Origin: Ochrobactrum sp. RH2CCR150
GTDB lineage: Bacteria; Pseudomonadota; Alphaproteobacteria; Rhizobiales; Rhizobiaceae
NCBI GenBank assembly: GCA_014138095.1
Contig: JACGXE010000015.1
Location: forward strand, 1-64,000
Direction: 5' to 3'
DNA length: 64,000 nt
Of this stretch, positions 17,078-26,144 are shown piece after piece. Every line of letters starts with the position of its first letter. Position 1 is the stretch's first letter. A program made the translations under genes and the position numbers. The notes below the pieces were generated by a model, which ran no database searches, was not told the origin of the DNA, and saw nothing but the letters and a program-made list of their open reading frames with translations.

Positions 17078-18058
17078 TCAACCGGCTAACAGCAATTCCG
17101 CAGCTTCGACATCGGTTACCAGATGGGTGGCGTAGCCGCCTGCAAGAACAGCGCGTATGGCTTCGACCTTCTGCTTGCCGCCCGCCACACAAAGCCTGCT
17201 CGGCACGCTGCGCAGTTCATCCAGTTCAATGCCGATGACCCGTCGGTCGAGATCGCGCACGATCTGTTTGCCGTCCCGGTCGAGAAACCGGCAGATCAAA
17301 ACGGCAACCGCGCCTTCTTTGGCATAGGCATCGATTTCCTCATCGCTGGTTACGTCAGCCACGCGCATTGTGCTCTCTGCCGCTAGTCCGCCGACGCCAA
17401 ACACGATCATGTCTGACTGGGCGATCAGTTCAAACTGGCGCTGGAGAATGGGTTCGCCCATGAGCGCATCACGGAGTGCAGCAGTGCTGAGAACCGCAGG
17501 AGCAAGCATATTGATGCTTGTCGCGCCGATATTGCGTGCCAGGATCGATGTGCAAAGCTCTGCTGAGAATTCACGTTTGCCGATCGACGAGCCCGTCACC
17601 TGAACCACGGTCAGGCCTTCAACGGGACGCGGCAGCGAAATAGCATCGGCAATAGCCAGAACGGTGCGTCCCCAGGACACACAAATAGTCTCGCCGGGCG
17701 CGACCATCCGCTCGATCAGGCGAGCGCCGCCAGCGCCCAAAGCATTCAGCCGTTCTTGCGTGGTGACAGACTTGTCGGTTGGAATGACGAGCGCTTCTGC
17801 CAGCCCATATTTGGCGGCCAGTTTGCGAGCGATGTTGGTGCGGGTGAGGATTTCGGAATTCATGAGAATCCGCACCACACCTCTTTGCCGCGCTTCTTGC
17901 AGGTAATTGACGATTGTCGCGCGCGATACACCAACGATCTTGGCGATGTCGTTCTGGGTGAGCTGGTTTTCGTAGTAAAGCCAGGCGGCCCAGACGATGG
18001 CGTCGTCGAACTCGGCGGGGATGGCATGCGTCGTCGGCGTCAAATCGTCCGATGTCAT
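17078..18058 (-). CDS. SorC-family sugar-binding transcriptional regulator
   Basis: A 326-residue regulator with helix-turn-helix LTQNDIAKIVGVSRATIVNY and a SorC ligand domain (VSWGRTVLAIAD, CVAGGKQKVEAIRAVL). It is visibly similar over its length to the regulator half of the DhaK fusion at 246-2339, including the recognition helix (SRAT), so the two may read related operators. Start at 18058 is preceded by AGGA. It diverges from the aldolase/dehydrogenase gene and converges on the kinase operon. Confidence 0.9.
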   Translation of the reverse strand: MTSDDLTPTTHAIPAEFDDAIVWAAWLYYENQLTQNDIAKIVGVSRATIVNYLQEARQRGVVRILMNSEILTRTNIARKLAAKYGLAEALVIPTDKSVTTQERLNALGAGGARLIERMVAPGETICVSWGRTVLAIADAISLPRPVEGLTVVQVTGSSIGKREFSAELCTSILARNIGATSINMLAPAVLSTAALRDALMGEPILQRQFELIAQSDMIVFGVGGLAAESTMRVADVTSDEEIDAYAKEGAVAVLICRFLDRDGKQIVRDLDRRVIGIELDELRSVPSRLCVAGGKQKVEAIRAVLAGGYATHLVTDVEAAELLLAG

Positions 18059-18166
18059 ACTCAATTCCTGACTTTGCCCTGTTAGTTGACTGATGTCGTC
18101 CCGACGTCTGCTGTGTGCCTGAGTTGCATAGAAAATGCTTTTAATCAACAAGATGCTTATTCGAGT

Positions 18167-18178
18167 TGACGAATGTCA
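18167..18178. promoter_or_regulatory. Candidate SorC-family operator, copy 3
   Basis: TGACGAATGTCA followed by GT, in the divergent gap between the SorC regulator and the aldolase/dehydrogenase gene. A further GTGTCAAT half-site follows at about 18186. It matches the copies at 4276 and 11129. Confidence 0.55.
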
Positions 18179-18317
18179 GTCTATGGTGTCAATTGTATAT
18201 GAAGTGAGGAGTAATCTCCAGAAGTCTTTGTTGCGTCGTGGAAAACCGTCGTTTTCCGTGGATGCAACGGCGTGTCTTCAGCTGCAGGCTGCGGACCGAC
18301 AGTTAGGAAAACAGCAG

Positions 18318-20375
18318 ATGAAATCGACATGGTCTGAGGCGGAATTCGACACAATCGTCGGCGCATATGTGAAGGCGGGAGTGAATCGCGACATCGCTAT
18401 CCGTACTTATACGACGCGGCTGCTCGGTTCGGAGCCGAATCTGGTTTTGCATGGCGGCGGCAATACCTCCGTCAAGACCGTCCTGACCGATCATGATGGT
18501 AGCCCGGTTGACGTGCTTTGCGTCAAAGGCAGCGGCTGGGATATGGGCAAGATCGAACCGGCGGGTCTGCCGGCGCTGCATCTGGAACCGTTGAAAGCGA
18601 TGGTGAATTACGAGCGGCTTTCGGATGATGATATGGTCATGTTGCAGCGACGATTATTGCTCGATCCGGCTGCGCCCAATCCCTCTGTCGAAGCCATTCT
18701 TCATGCAATCTTGCCGTTCAAGCACGTAGACCACACCCATGCCAATGCGATAGTCGCACTGACAAATCAGCCGCATGGCGAGGAAATCATCCGCGAAGCG
18801 TTTCCGGAAATGATCATCGTTCCCTATGTTATGCCAGGCTTCGACTTGTCGAAAGCCTGTCTCAAGGCGTTTACGGCGCAGCCGGACGCTCCCGGCATGA
18901 TCTTGCTCAAACATGGTATTTTTACATGGTCGGAAGACCCACGCATTGCTTATGAAAATATGATTGCTGCCATCGACCGCGCCGAGAAGCGTATTGCGAA
19001 AGGCAATCCGCGTCCGTTCGGCAGCGCAAGCACAAAAAAGCCCGCTGCGGCTTTGGCCTCTGTTGCCGATATCGCACCGATACTGCGTGGCGCGATAGCT
19101 TTGCCTGGTGCGGGCGAGGGGCGTCCGCGTCGCTTTGTCATTGAGCATCGTTCCAACGATGACATTCTCGACTTCTGCGGAGCGTCCAATGTTGCCGATC
19201 TCGTGCGACGTGGGAATGCTACGCCGGAGCATGTCATTCATATCAAGCGTTATGGCATCGCCCTTCCTGGCCCGCACGCCGACGATGTCGACGGTTGGGC
19301 AAAGATGGTCAAGGACGCGGTGGCCGCTTATGCTGCCGACTACAAGGCCTATTTCGAGCGCAACAATGCCCGTGTTGGCGGCGGCAAGAAAATGCTCGAC
19401 CCGATGCCGCGTGTTTTCTATGTCGAAGGTGTTGGTCTTTTCGCTGCCGGTTCAACGCAGAAATCCGCGCGTATCTGTGCTGACGTCGCGGAAGCGACGA
19501 TTGAGGTCATTCGCGGCGCAGAAGGTATCGACCGGTTCGAGGCTCTCTCGGAAGAAGACCTTTTTGATATTGAATACTGGTCATTGGAGCAAGCCAAGCT
19601 CGCCAAGCAGACAGAAAAGCCGCTCACCCGGCAGGTGGCCGTTGTAACGGGCGGTGCAGGCGGCCTCGGTCTCGCAGTTGCGGAACTTCTCAAAAGTCAG
19701 GGCGCGGAAATAGCGCTGATCGATGTCGATGCGGATCGTGTTTGCGCAGAAGCGAAACGATTGGGCGGTCTCGCTGTTGCCTGCGATCTCACTGACGCCG
19801 ACGCTGCCGAAATGGCGATCTCGCGTGTTGTGGAAGCCTTGGGCGGCGTCGATATTCTGGTTTCCAATGCAGGGGCAGCGTTTCAGGGCGCGTTGACTGC
19901 AGTGGATGACGGGCTGTTCAAGGCGGCCTTCGATCTCAATTTCTGGAGCCATCATTATATTGCGCGTGCCGCAGTCAAGGTGATGCAGCGTCAGGGCACC
20001 GGAGGTTCCATCGTCTTCAATGTGAGCAAGCAGGCCGTCAATCCAGGCCCTGATTTTGGACCTTACGGAACGTCGAAAGCGGCGCTCATGGCGCTGATGC
20101 GGCAATATTCTCTGGAACATGCGAGCGACGGCATAACGGTTAATGCAATCAATCCGGACCGGATCAGGACAGGGCTGATGACGGATGCCATGGTGGAAGA
20201 GCGTGCTCGTGCGCGTGGTGTCACACCGGAAGTTTACATGCGGGGCAATCTGCTCAATCGTGAGGTCACAGGCGAAGACGTTGCGGAGGCTGTGCTGCAT
20301 CTGGTGCAAGTGCGCACGTCAACGGGTGCTGTGATGACGGTAGACGGAGGAAATGTGGCCGCGATGATGCGCTGA
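18318..20375 (+). CDS. Bifunctional class II aldolase / short-chain dehydrogenase
   Basis: A 685-residue fusion. Residues about 10-230 are a class II aldolase domain with zinc ligands in HVDHTHAN (H139, H141) and KHG (H199). From about 435 on is a Rossmann short-chain dehydrogenase (TGGAGGLG at 444-451, YGTSK catalytic pair, terminal MTVDGGN). The family includes rhamnulose-phosphate aldolase/lactaldehyde dehydrogenase. I chose the Met at 18318 (AGGAAA upstream); the open frame runs back to 18135 but lacks support there. Expected role: split a ketose phosphate, or a related sugar, and oxidise the aldehyde product. Substrate unknown. Confidence 0.88.
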   Translation: MKSTWSEAEFDTIVGAYVKAGVNRDIAIRTYTTRLLGSEPNLVLHGGGNTSVKTVLTDHDGSPVDVLCVKGSGWDMGKIEPAGLPALHLEPLKAMVNYERLSDDDMVMLQRRLLLDPAAPNPSVEAILHAILPFKHVDHTHANAIVALTNQPHGEEIIREAFPEMIIVPYVMPGFDLSKACLKAFTAQPDAPGMILLKHGIFTWSEDPRIAYENMIAAIDRAEKRIAKGNPRPFGSASTKKPAAALASVADIAPILRGAIALPGAGEGRPRRFVIEHRSNDDILDFCGASNVADLVRRGNATPEHVIHIKRYGIALPGPHADDVDGWAKMVKDAVAAYAADYKAYFERNNARVGGGKKMLDPMPRVFYVEGVGLFAAGSTQKSARICADVAEATIEVIRGAEGIDRFEALSEEDLFDIEYWSLEQAKLAKQTEKPLTRQVAVVTGGAGGLGLAVAELLKSQGAEIALIDVDADRVCAEAKRLGGLAVACDLTDADAAEMAISRVVEALGGVDILVSNAGAAFQGALTAVDDGLFKAAFDLNFWSHHYIARAAVKVMQRQGTGGSIVFNVSKQAVNPGPDFGPYGTSKAALMALMRQYSLEHASDGITVNAINPDRIRTGLMTDAMVEERARARGVTPEVYMRGNLLNREVTGEDVAEAVLHLVQVRTSTGAVMTVDGGNVAAMMR

Positions 20376-20395
20376 TCTGCTTTATAACATAGTTT

Positions 20396-20425
20396 GGCCC
20401 GGATTCACCAAAATGGTGCCGGGCC
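20396..20425 (+). terminator. Hairpin after aldolase/dehydrogenase gene
   Basis: GGCCCGG (20396-20402) pairs with CCGGGCC (20419-20425), with an inner CACCA/TGGTG stem around AAA. No T-run follows, so termination may be partial. Confidence 0.5.
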
Positions 20426-20496
20426 GAGAATATGTAATATTTACAAAGAGATGATAAAAAGACCGAAAATCACGAAATAAAAAAGTTGCACACAAA

Positions 20497-20523
20497 ATAA
20501 CATTTAAATCGTTATAATGTTAT
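20497..20523. promoter_or_regulatory. Symmetric site and -10 box before tkt
   Basis: ATAACATT (20497-20504) and AATGTTAT (20516-20523) are perfect 8-base arms with an 11-base spacer. TATAAT (20513-20518) overlaps the right arm, so a bound protein would block a promoter here. I cannot name the regulator. Confidence 0.5.
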
Positions 20524-20637
20524 AAGCGACGTTGTTAATATCTCAGGATGATGTTAGTGGGCTGATGCCTGCTGACCTTTCTTACGAATACGCGTGCTGC
20601 AGGCAAAAAATCAGTGCTTGGCAAGGAGGTTGCCGCC

Positions 20638-22638
20638 ATGAATTTCGCCTCGCCCGTATCCGACATGCTGCAACTGGCAAACTGCATCCGTGCGCTTTCA
20701 ATAGACGCCGTTGACGCAGCGAATTCAGGCCATCCAGGCATGCCGCTCGGTATGGCCGATGCCGCGGCGGTCCTGTTCTCGAAGCATATGAAATTCGATG
20801 CGGCCAATCCCAACTGGGCTGATCGCGACCGTTTCGTGTTGTCGAACGGTCATGGTTCGATGCTGCTTTACAGCGCACTCTACCTCACCGGTTATGCGGG
20901 TGTGACGATTGAGGAATTGAAGAACTTCCGTCAGTGGGGTTCAAAAACCGCTGGCCATCCCGAATATGGGCACACGCCCGGCGTTGAGTTGACCACCGGA
21001 CCTTTGGGTCAGGGACTGGCGAGTTCCGTTGGTATGGCGATTGCCGAGCGCGCACTGACTGACCAGTTCGGCAAAGACGTTGTCGATCACCGTACCTATG
21101 TCTTTTGTGGCGATGGTTGCCTGATGGAAGGCGTCGGGCAAGAAGCGGTCTCGCTTGCCGGTCACCTGCGGCTGGGCAAGCTGATCCTGCTCTATGACGA
21201 CAATGGCATCACCATCGACGGCAGCACTGCCATTGCATTTACCGACGATATTCCGGCCAAGTTCAAGGCATGTGGCTGGAATGTCGAAAAGGTCGATGGT
21301 CACGATCATAATGCTATCGATGCGGCGTTGACCCGCGCCAAGGCGCAGTCGGAACGTCCGACGCTGATCGCGCTCAAAACGGTTATCGGTTACGGCTCTC
21401 CGAACCGTGCAGGAACCAGCGGTGTTCACGGAGCGCCCTTGGGATCTGCCGAAAATGCGGCGACCAAAGCGGCGCTCGGTTGGACTGCCGAAGCCTTTGA
21501 AATTCCGGCTCCCTTGCTCGATGTATGGCGTGCGGCCGGTTCGCGCGGTGCTGCCGAGCGGGAAACCTGGCAAAAACGCGTCGATGCCTTGCCAGAAGCC
21601 CAACGTGCGGAATTCAACCGCCGTATGGCTGGCATTTTGCCGGAAGGCTTTGAACAGGCGGTCAGCGACGCCAAGCAGCGCCTGATCGACAAGCCGCAGA
21701 ATGTTGCAACCCGCAAGGCAAGCCAGATTGCACTGGAAAGCCTGACGGCAGCGCTGCCAGAAATGATCGGCGGCTCCGCCGACCTGACGCATTCCAATCT
21801 GACCCGCGTTGCCGCTGTCGACAGCGACTTCACGCCGGAAAAGAGCGGTCGTTATGTGAGTTATGGTGTGCGCGAATTCGCGATGGGTGCAGCGATGAAC
21901 GGCTTGGCCGTGCATGGCGGTTTTATCCCTTATGGCGGCACTTTCATGGTGTTTTCGGATTATGCGCGCAATGCCATCCGTCTTTCAGCGCTGATGGGCG
22001 TTCGCGTCATCCATGTTTTGACGCATGATTCCATCGGTCTTGGCGAAGATGGCCCAACCCATCAACCGGTCGAGCATCTGGCAAGCTTGCGCGCCATGCC
22101 CAACCTTCATGTCTTCCGTCCTGCAGATACGATTGAAACCCTTGAGTGCTGGGCGATCGCCGTTTCCGATCCGCATACCCCTTCTGCATTGGCGCTTTCG
22201 CGTCAAAATGTACCGCAATTGCGCACCGACAATGGTGAAAATCTCTCTGCACGGGGCGCTTACGTGCTGCGCGAGGCACAGGGTGAACGTCAGATCACGT
22301 TGCTGGCGACAGGCACTGAAGTGTCGCTGGCAGTAAAGGCTGCCGAGACACTTGGTGCACAGGGCATCCCGACAGCCGTCGTTTCGATGCCGAGCTGGGA
22401 TCTGTTTGAGAAACAGAGCAAAACCTATCGTGATGGCGTTCTTGGCGCCGCGCCGCGCATTGCAATCGAGGCTGCCGGTAAGTTTGGCTGGACGCGTTAT
22501 GTCGACAGCGAAGACGACGTGATTGGCATGAACGGCTTCGGGGCCTCTGCACCTGCCGACGTGCTTTATGAAAAATTCGGTATCACCGTCGATGGCGTTG
22601 TCGCGCGGGCAAAGTTTCTTCTGGAGCAAGGTGAATGA
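20638..22638 (+). CDS. tkt: Transketolase
   Basis: A 666-residue full-length transketolase. N-terminal SGHPGMPLGMAD, thiamine-diphosphate segment GDGCLMEG, pyrimidine domain with YGVREFAMGAAMNG, and C-terminal SMPSWDLF are all present. AAGGAGG sits 8 bases before the ATG at 20638. The gene overlaps fbp and is followed by fba, the order of Calvin-type cbb operons, but no RuBisCO or phosphoribulokinase gene is next to it. Next to the erythritol genes its likely job is to use erythrose 4-phosphate. Confidence 0.95.
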   Translation: MNFASPVSDMLQLANCIRALSIDAVDAANSGHPGMPLGMADAAAVLFSKHMKFDAANPNWADRDRFVLSNGHGSMLLYSALYLTGYAGVTIEELKNFRQWGSKTAGHPEYGHTPGVELTTGPLGQGLASSVGMAIAERALTDQFGKDVVDHRTYVFCGDGCLMEGVGQEAVSLAGHLRLGKLILLYDDNGITIDGSTAIAFTDDIPAKFKACGWNVEKVDGHDHNAIDAALTRAKAQSERPTLIALKTVIGYGSPNRAGTSGVHGAPLGSAENAATKAALGWTAEAFEIPAPLLDVWRAAGSRGAAERETWQKRVDALPEAQRAEFNRRMAGILPEGFEQAVSDAKQRLIDKPQNVATRKASQIALESLTAALPEMIGGSADLTHSNLTRVAAVDSDFTPEKSGRYVSYGVREFAMGAAMNGLAVHGGFIPYGGTFMVFSDYARNAIRLSALMGVRVIHVLTHDSIGLGEDGPTHQPVEHLASLRAMPNLHVFRPADTIETLECWAIAVSDPHTPSALALSRQNVPQLRTDNGENLSARGAYVLREAQGERQITLLATGTEVSLAVKAAETLGAQGIPTAVVSMPSWDLFEKQSKTYRDGVLGAAPRIAIEAAGKFGWTRYVDSEDDVIGMNGFGASAPADVLYEKFGITVDGVVARAKFLLEQGE

Positions 22639-23666
22639 CTATGGCCAGCAATTTTGCGCCGCTCGTTCTGGCGGGTGATAGTGACCGCGTTGAGGCTGAA
22701 ACCGTCGCAGATTATCTCGATGGTTGGGCAGGACAGGATGCCATGCGTCTTGCGACCGCCAATGCTTTCAAAGCCATTCTGGCGGGGTCGAGCAGGCTTG
22801 CCGGGCGCGTCGCACGTGGCTCGCTGCCCGGCGATCCGGGTAAGCTTGTCGGCGTCAACAGCGATCAGGATCAACAGAAGAGCATCGATGTCGGCTCGCA
22901 TAATCTGTTCGTCGATTTGCTGATCGCCGCTGGCGTGGCATCCGTCCTGTCCGAAGAAGCCGATTTGCCGGTTGCCGGTAAGGCAGACGGTCTGATTGCC
23001 GTTGCAATCGATCCACTGGACGGCTCCGGCAATGTCGGTCTGGGAGCGCCGCTCGGTACGATCTTCTCGTTCTTTCCAGCCGATACAGCGGAACCGTTCC
23101 TTCAGCCGGGCAATCGGCAGATTGCTGCCGGTTACGTATCTTACGGCAATTCCGTTGATCTGTGTTTTTCGGTGGGCGATGGCGTTGTTTTCGCCACCTT
23201 CGATCCCGCAAGCAGCACATTCCAGATCACGCGTCGCAATGTGACCTTGCCCGACCGCACATCGGATCTGGCCTTCAATGCATCGGTTCAGCGGCATCTG
23301 TCGGCTGGCATGCAGGCCTATGTGAACGATGCTTTCCTTGGCAAAGACGGTCCGCGCGGGCGCAATTTCAATATGCGCTGGCTCGGCGCTGCCGTTGGCG
23401 ACATGCACCGCATCATGCAGCGCGGTGGCCTCTTCTTTTATGTCGATGATCGCCGCCCCGGCTACGAAAAGGGCCGTCTGAGGCTCGTTTACGAAGCAAA
23501 TCCAATTGCTTTCCTTTGCCGGGAAGCAGGCGGGAAGGCGACAAACGGTTTAACCCCCATCCTCGATATTGTGCCGCAGGCCTATCACGAACGCAGCGCG
23601 CTTGTGTTTGGCGTGGCGGAAGAAGTCGATGTTTTGGGTGAATATTACGCGCGTGAGCGCATCTGA
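22635..23666 (+). CDS. fbp: Class I fructose-1,6-bisphosphatase
   Basis: A 343-residue FBPase. The metal-binding DPLDGSGN (126-133) and SEEAD mark class I; a GlpX (class II) enzyme would have a different motif. The late YEANPIAFL segment is also class I. It overlaps the tkt stop (ATG at 22635, or 22641). It hydrolyses fructose 1,6-bisphosphate, and many bacterial members also take sedoheptulose 1,7-bisphosphate. Brucella carries a class I Fbp near its ery locus. Confidence 0.93.
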   Translation: MTMASNFAPLVLAGDSDRVEAETVADYLDGWAGQDAMRLATANAFKAILAGSSRLAGRVARGSLPGDPGKLVGVNSDQDQQKSIDVGSHNLFVDLLIAAGVASVLSEEADLPVAGKADGLIAVAIDPLDGSGNVGLGAPLGTIFSFFPADTAEPFLQPGNRQIAAGYVSYGNSVDLCFSVGDGVVFATFDPASSTFQITRRNVTLPDRTSDLAFNASVQRHLSAGMQAYVNDAFLGKDGPRGRNFNMRWLGAAVGDMHRIMQRGGLFFYVDDRRPGYEKGRLRLVYEANPIAFLCREAGGKATNGLTPILDIVPQAYHERSALVFGVAEEVDVLGEYYARERI

Positions 23667-23691
23667 CTAAGACTGGTAGGGAGACTGATAA

Positions 23692-24756
23692 ATGGCACGC
23701 ATCACACTGCGGCAATTGCTCGATCACGCAGCTGAAAAAGGCTACGGCGTACCGGCATTCAACATCAACAATATGGAGCAGGCTCTGGCGATTATGGAAG
23801 CGGCTAACGCCGTTGATGCGCCGGTTATTCTGCAGGCATCGCGCGGCGCGCGTTCTTATGCCAATGATATTATGCTCCGCCACATGATGGATGCAGTGAC
23901 GGAAATCTATCCGCATATTCCCGTTTGCGTGCATCTTGATCATGGCAACGAAGCTGCAACCTGCATGACGGCTATCCAGGCCGGTTTCACCTCCGTCATG
24001 ATGGATGGCTCGCTCAAGGCTGACGGCAAGACGCCGGCCGACTGGGACTATAATGTTTCCGTCACGCGCCGCGTCAGCGAGATGTCGCATCTTGGCGGCA
24101 TTTCTGTCGAAGGTGAATTGGGTGTTCTGGGTTCGCTCGAAACCGGCATGGGTGATGCGGAAGACGGTCATGGTGCAGAAGGCGTACTTTCTCACGACCA
24201 GCTTCTGACCGATCCGGACGAAGCGGTGAAGTTTGTCCGTGAAACCAAGGTCGATGCATTGGCGATTGCCATGGGCACGTCACATGGCGCCTACAAGTTC
24301 AGCCGCAAGCCGGACGGCTCGGTTCTTGCCATGCATGTGATCGAAGAAATTCATCGTAAGCTGCCGAACACGCATCTTGTCATGCACGGTTCGTCATCGG
24401 TGCCGGAAGATCTTCAGGAAATCATCAACAAGTTCGGCGGACAAATGAAGCCGACCTGGGGCGTGCCAGTTGAAGAAATTCAACGCGGGATCAAGCACGG
24501 CGTGCGCAAGATCAATATCGACACGGATAACCGCATGGCGATGACCGGTCAGATCCGCCGCATCCTGCAGGAAGATCCGAGCGAATTTGATCCGCGCAAA
24601 TATCTGAAGCCTGCGATGGCGGCGATGACCAAGCTTTGCAAGGACCGTTTCGAGCAGTTCGGCACAGCTGGCCATGCATCGTCCATCCGTCCGATCCCGC
24701 TTGCCGATATGGCAAAGCGTTATCTCGATGGATCGCTCGATCCAAAGTTCAATTAA
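23692..24756 (+). CDS. fba: Class II fructose-bisphosphate aldolase (Calvin-cycle subtype)
   Basis: A 354-residue zinc aldolase. It shows [14 protein letters not shown], the zinc-site [17 protein letters not shown] and HGSSSVPED. Length and motifs match the CbbA subtype. It is the last gene of the tkt-fbp-fba unit, closed by a strong terminator. Besides fructose bisphosphate cleavage, such enzymes condense erythrose 4-phosphate with dihydroxyacetone phosphate to sedoheptulose 1,7-bisphosphate, which would suit erythritol growth. Confidence 0.94.
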   Translation: MARITLRQLLDHAAEKGYGVPAFNINNMEQALAIMEAANAVDAPVILQASRGARSYANDIMLRHMMDAVTEIYPHIPVCVHLDHGNEAATCMTAIQAGFTSVMMDGSLKADGKTPADWDYNVSVTRRVSEMSHLGGISVEGELGVLGSLETGMGDAEDGHGAEGVLSHDQLLTDPDEAVKFVRETKVDALAIAMGTSHGAYKFSRKPDGSVLAMHVIEEIHRKLPNTHLVMHGSSSVPEDLQEIINKFGGQMKPTWGVPVEEIQRGIKHGVRKINIDTDNRMAMTGQIRRILQEDPSEFDPRKYLKPAMAAMTKLCKDRFEQFGTAGHASSIRPIPLADMAKRYLDGSLDPKFN

Positions 24757-24778
24757 GCACCCAGCTTTTTGCAAAAAT

Positions 24779-24807
24779 AAAAGCGGACGGGAAACCGTCC
24801 GCTTTTT
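24779..24807. terminator. Strong bidirectional rho-independent terminator
   Basis: AAAAGCGGACGG, loop GAAA, CCGTCCGCTTTT, then further T. An A-run on the left gives a T-run on the other strand. It lies between convergent fba and eryI. Confidence 0.93.
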
Positions 24808-24873
24808 CAATTTTAGAGCTGCGCCATTCCGAAATGTGCGTAACGTTTAGAGCGCCAGTTCTAAACGGCAAAA

Positions 24874-25329
24874 TCAGCCCTTGCTGTACTTGGCGTCGAC
24901 GTCGTTGATGGCGTTGACGTTTCCAGCCGAGCGACCGTTTTCGTCGAACGTCTGGGCGAGGAATGCATCAGCGATGGTCTTGGCGACTTCCGAACCGATG
25001 ACGCGTGCGCCCATGGTGATGATCTGGGCGTTGTTCGACAAGGCTGCGCGTTCGGCGGAGTAGGTGTCGTGCGTCAGTGCCGCGCGAATGCCTGGAACCT
25101 TGTTGGCCGCAATGCAAACGCCAATGCCGGTACCGCAGACGAGAATGGCGCGGTCATAGGTGCCATCCAGAACGGCGGATGCGACGCGGTCGGAAAGATT
25201 GGCGTAGAATGCGTCGGCGCCAGCATCGGTGCGCGAGACTTCGGAAACCTCGAAACGGTCCTTGAGATGGTCGGCCAAAACCTTGGCCAGACCTTCGCCG
25301 GCGCTGTCTCCTGCTACTGCAACTTTCAT
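24874..25329 (-). CDS. eryI: EryI, RpiB-family D-erythrulose 4-phosphate isomerase
   Basis: A 151-residue RpiB/LacAB-type sugar-phosphate isomerase. It has the active-site CGTGIG (C65) and [21 protein letters not shown] precedes the ATG at 25329, which removes 40 extra residues from the open frame. In Brucella the RpiB protein of this locus is EryI, which makes D-erythrose 4-phosphate at the end of erythritol catabolism. Gene order here is the same: eryD, DeoR, tpiA2, rpiB. Last gene of its operon. Confidence 0.9.
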   Translation of the reverse strand: MKVAVAGDSAGEGLAKVLADHLKDRFEVSEVSRTDAGADAFYANLSDRVASAVLDGTYDRAILVCGTGIGVCIAANKVPGIRAALTHDTYSAERAALSNNAQIITMGARVIGSEVAKTIADAFLAQTFDENGRSAGNVNAINDVDAKYSKG

Positions 25330-25357
25330 GATTTCACTCCTTAACCTGTCTGAACTT

Positions 25358-26128
25358 TCAATTTTCTTGAATTTTTGCCGCGCATTTCGCGAGAATATCG
25401 AGGTAGCCTTCGACGTTCCACGCGGAGCGTCCGATAAACAGGCCGTCAATATGCGGGCAAGCGATCAGTTCCTCGCAGTTGCCGGGATTGACCGAGCCAC
25501 CATAAAGGCAAGGAACGCGGCGACCGAGAATACCTTCAGCGACAGCGATAATTTCTGCCTGCCGGGCATCGGCATAATCCGCGGACGCGGGAATACCGTT
25601 TTCGCCGATGGCCCAAACGGGCTCGTAAGCGAACAGGATGACAGACTGCTTCTGCTCGTCTGACAATTTGGAAAGCGCACCACGTACTTCCTCTGCGAGG
25701 ACCTCTGCAGCCCGGCCGCTTTCACGGTCTTCCAGTGTCTCACCGATGCAGATCAACGGGATCAGCCCGTGGCGCACCGCAGCTTCAACCTTAAGGCCCA
25801 CAGTCTCATTGGTTTCGCCAAAATGTGCGCGACGTTCGGAGTGGCCAAGCTCCACAATGTCAAGATTGCAGTCCTTGAGCATGACAGGTGAGATTTCACC
25901 GGTCCATGCGCCCTTGTCCGCCCAGTGCATGTTCTGTGCGCCCACCTTTACCGAAGTGTCGGACAGAATTTCCTTCACTTCGCGCACCGCAGTGAAAGGC
26001 GGAATGATGAAACGCTGAATATCGGCTGATCGGTCGCCGTCGGCTGCCTTCAGCGCATCGGCAAACTGCCGCGCTTCCGCTAGCGTCTTGTTCATTTTCC
26101 AGCTCGTTCCAACCCAAAATCTGGCCAT
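25358..26128 (-). CDS. eryH: EryH, triose-phosphate-isomerase-like L-erythrulose 1-phosphate isomerase
   Basis: A 256-residue TIM-barrel protein. The catalytic Lys (SWKMN, K11), His (ELGHSERR, H96) and Glu ([10 protein letters not shown]169) are kept, as is the phosphate loop GGSVNPGN. The residue before WK is Ser (S9), where ordinary triose-phosphate isomerases have Asn (NWKMN), which fits a shifted substrate. In Brucella TpiA2 of this locus is EryH, acting between EryC and EryI. It is 28 bases from eryI and 16 from the DeoR gene. Confidence 0.9.
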   Translation of the reverse strand: MARFWVGTSWKMNKTLAEARQFADALKAADGDRSADIQRFIIPPFTAVREVKEILSDTSVKVGAQNMHWADKGAWTGEISPVMLKDCNLDIVELGHSERRAHFGETNETVGLKVEAAVRHGLIPLICIGETLEDRESGRAAEVLAEEVRGALSKLSDEQKQSVILFAYEPVWAIGENGIPASADYADARQAEIIAVAEGILGRRVPCLYGGSVNPGNCEELIACPHIDGLFIGRSAWNVEGYLDILAKCAAKIQEN

Positions 26129-26144
26129 GCCAAAATGCTCTTTC

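Larger units (their letters stand above)
20376..20637. other. Promoter region of the tkt operon
   Basis: About 260 AT-rich bases without a gene. It holds a hairpin just after the aldolase gene (20396-20425) and a symmetric ATAACATT/AATGTTAT pair (20497-20523) that contains a TATAAT. Both are listed separately. Confidence 0.6.

Noticed and set aside
20941..21915. Antisense open frame of 324 codons
   Set aside because: Opposite transketolase, which is fully supported by motifs.
22635..23666. GlpX (class II FBPase) as identity
   Set aside because: DPLDGSGN and YEANPIAFL are class I features.
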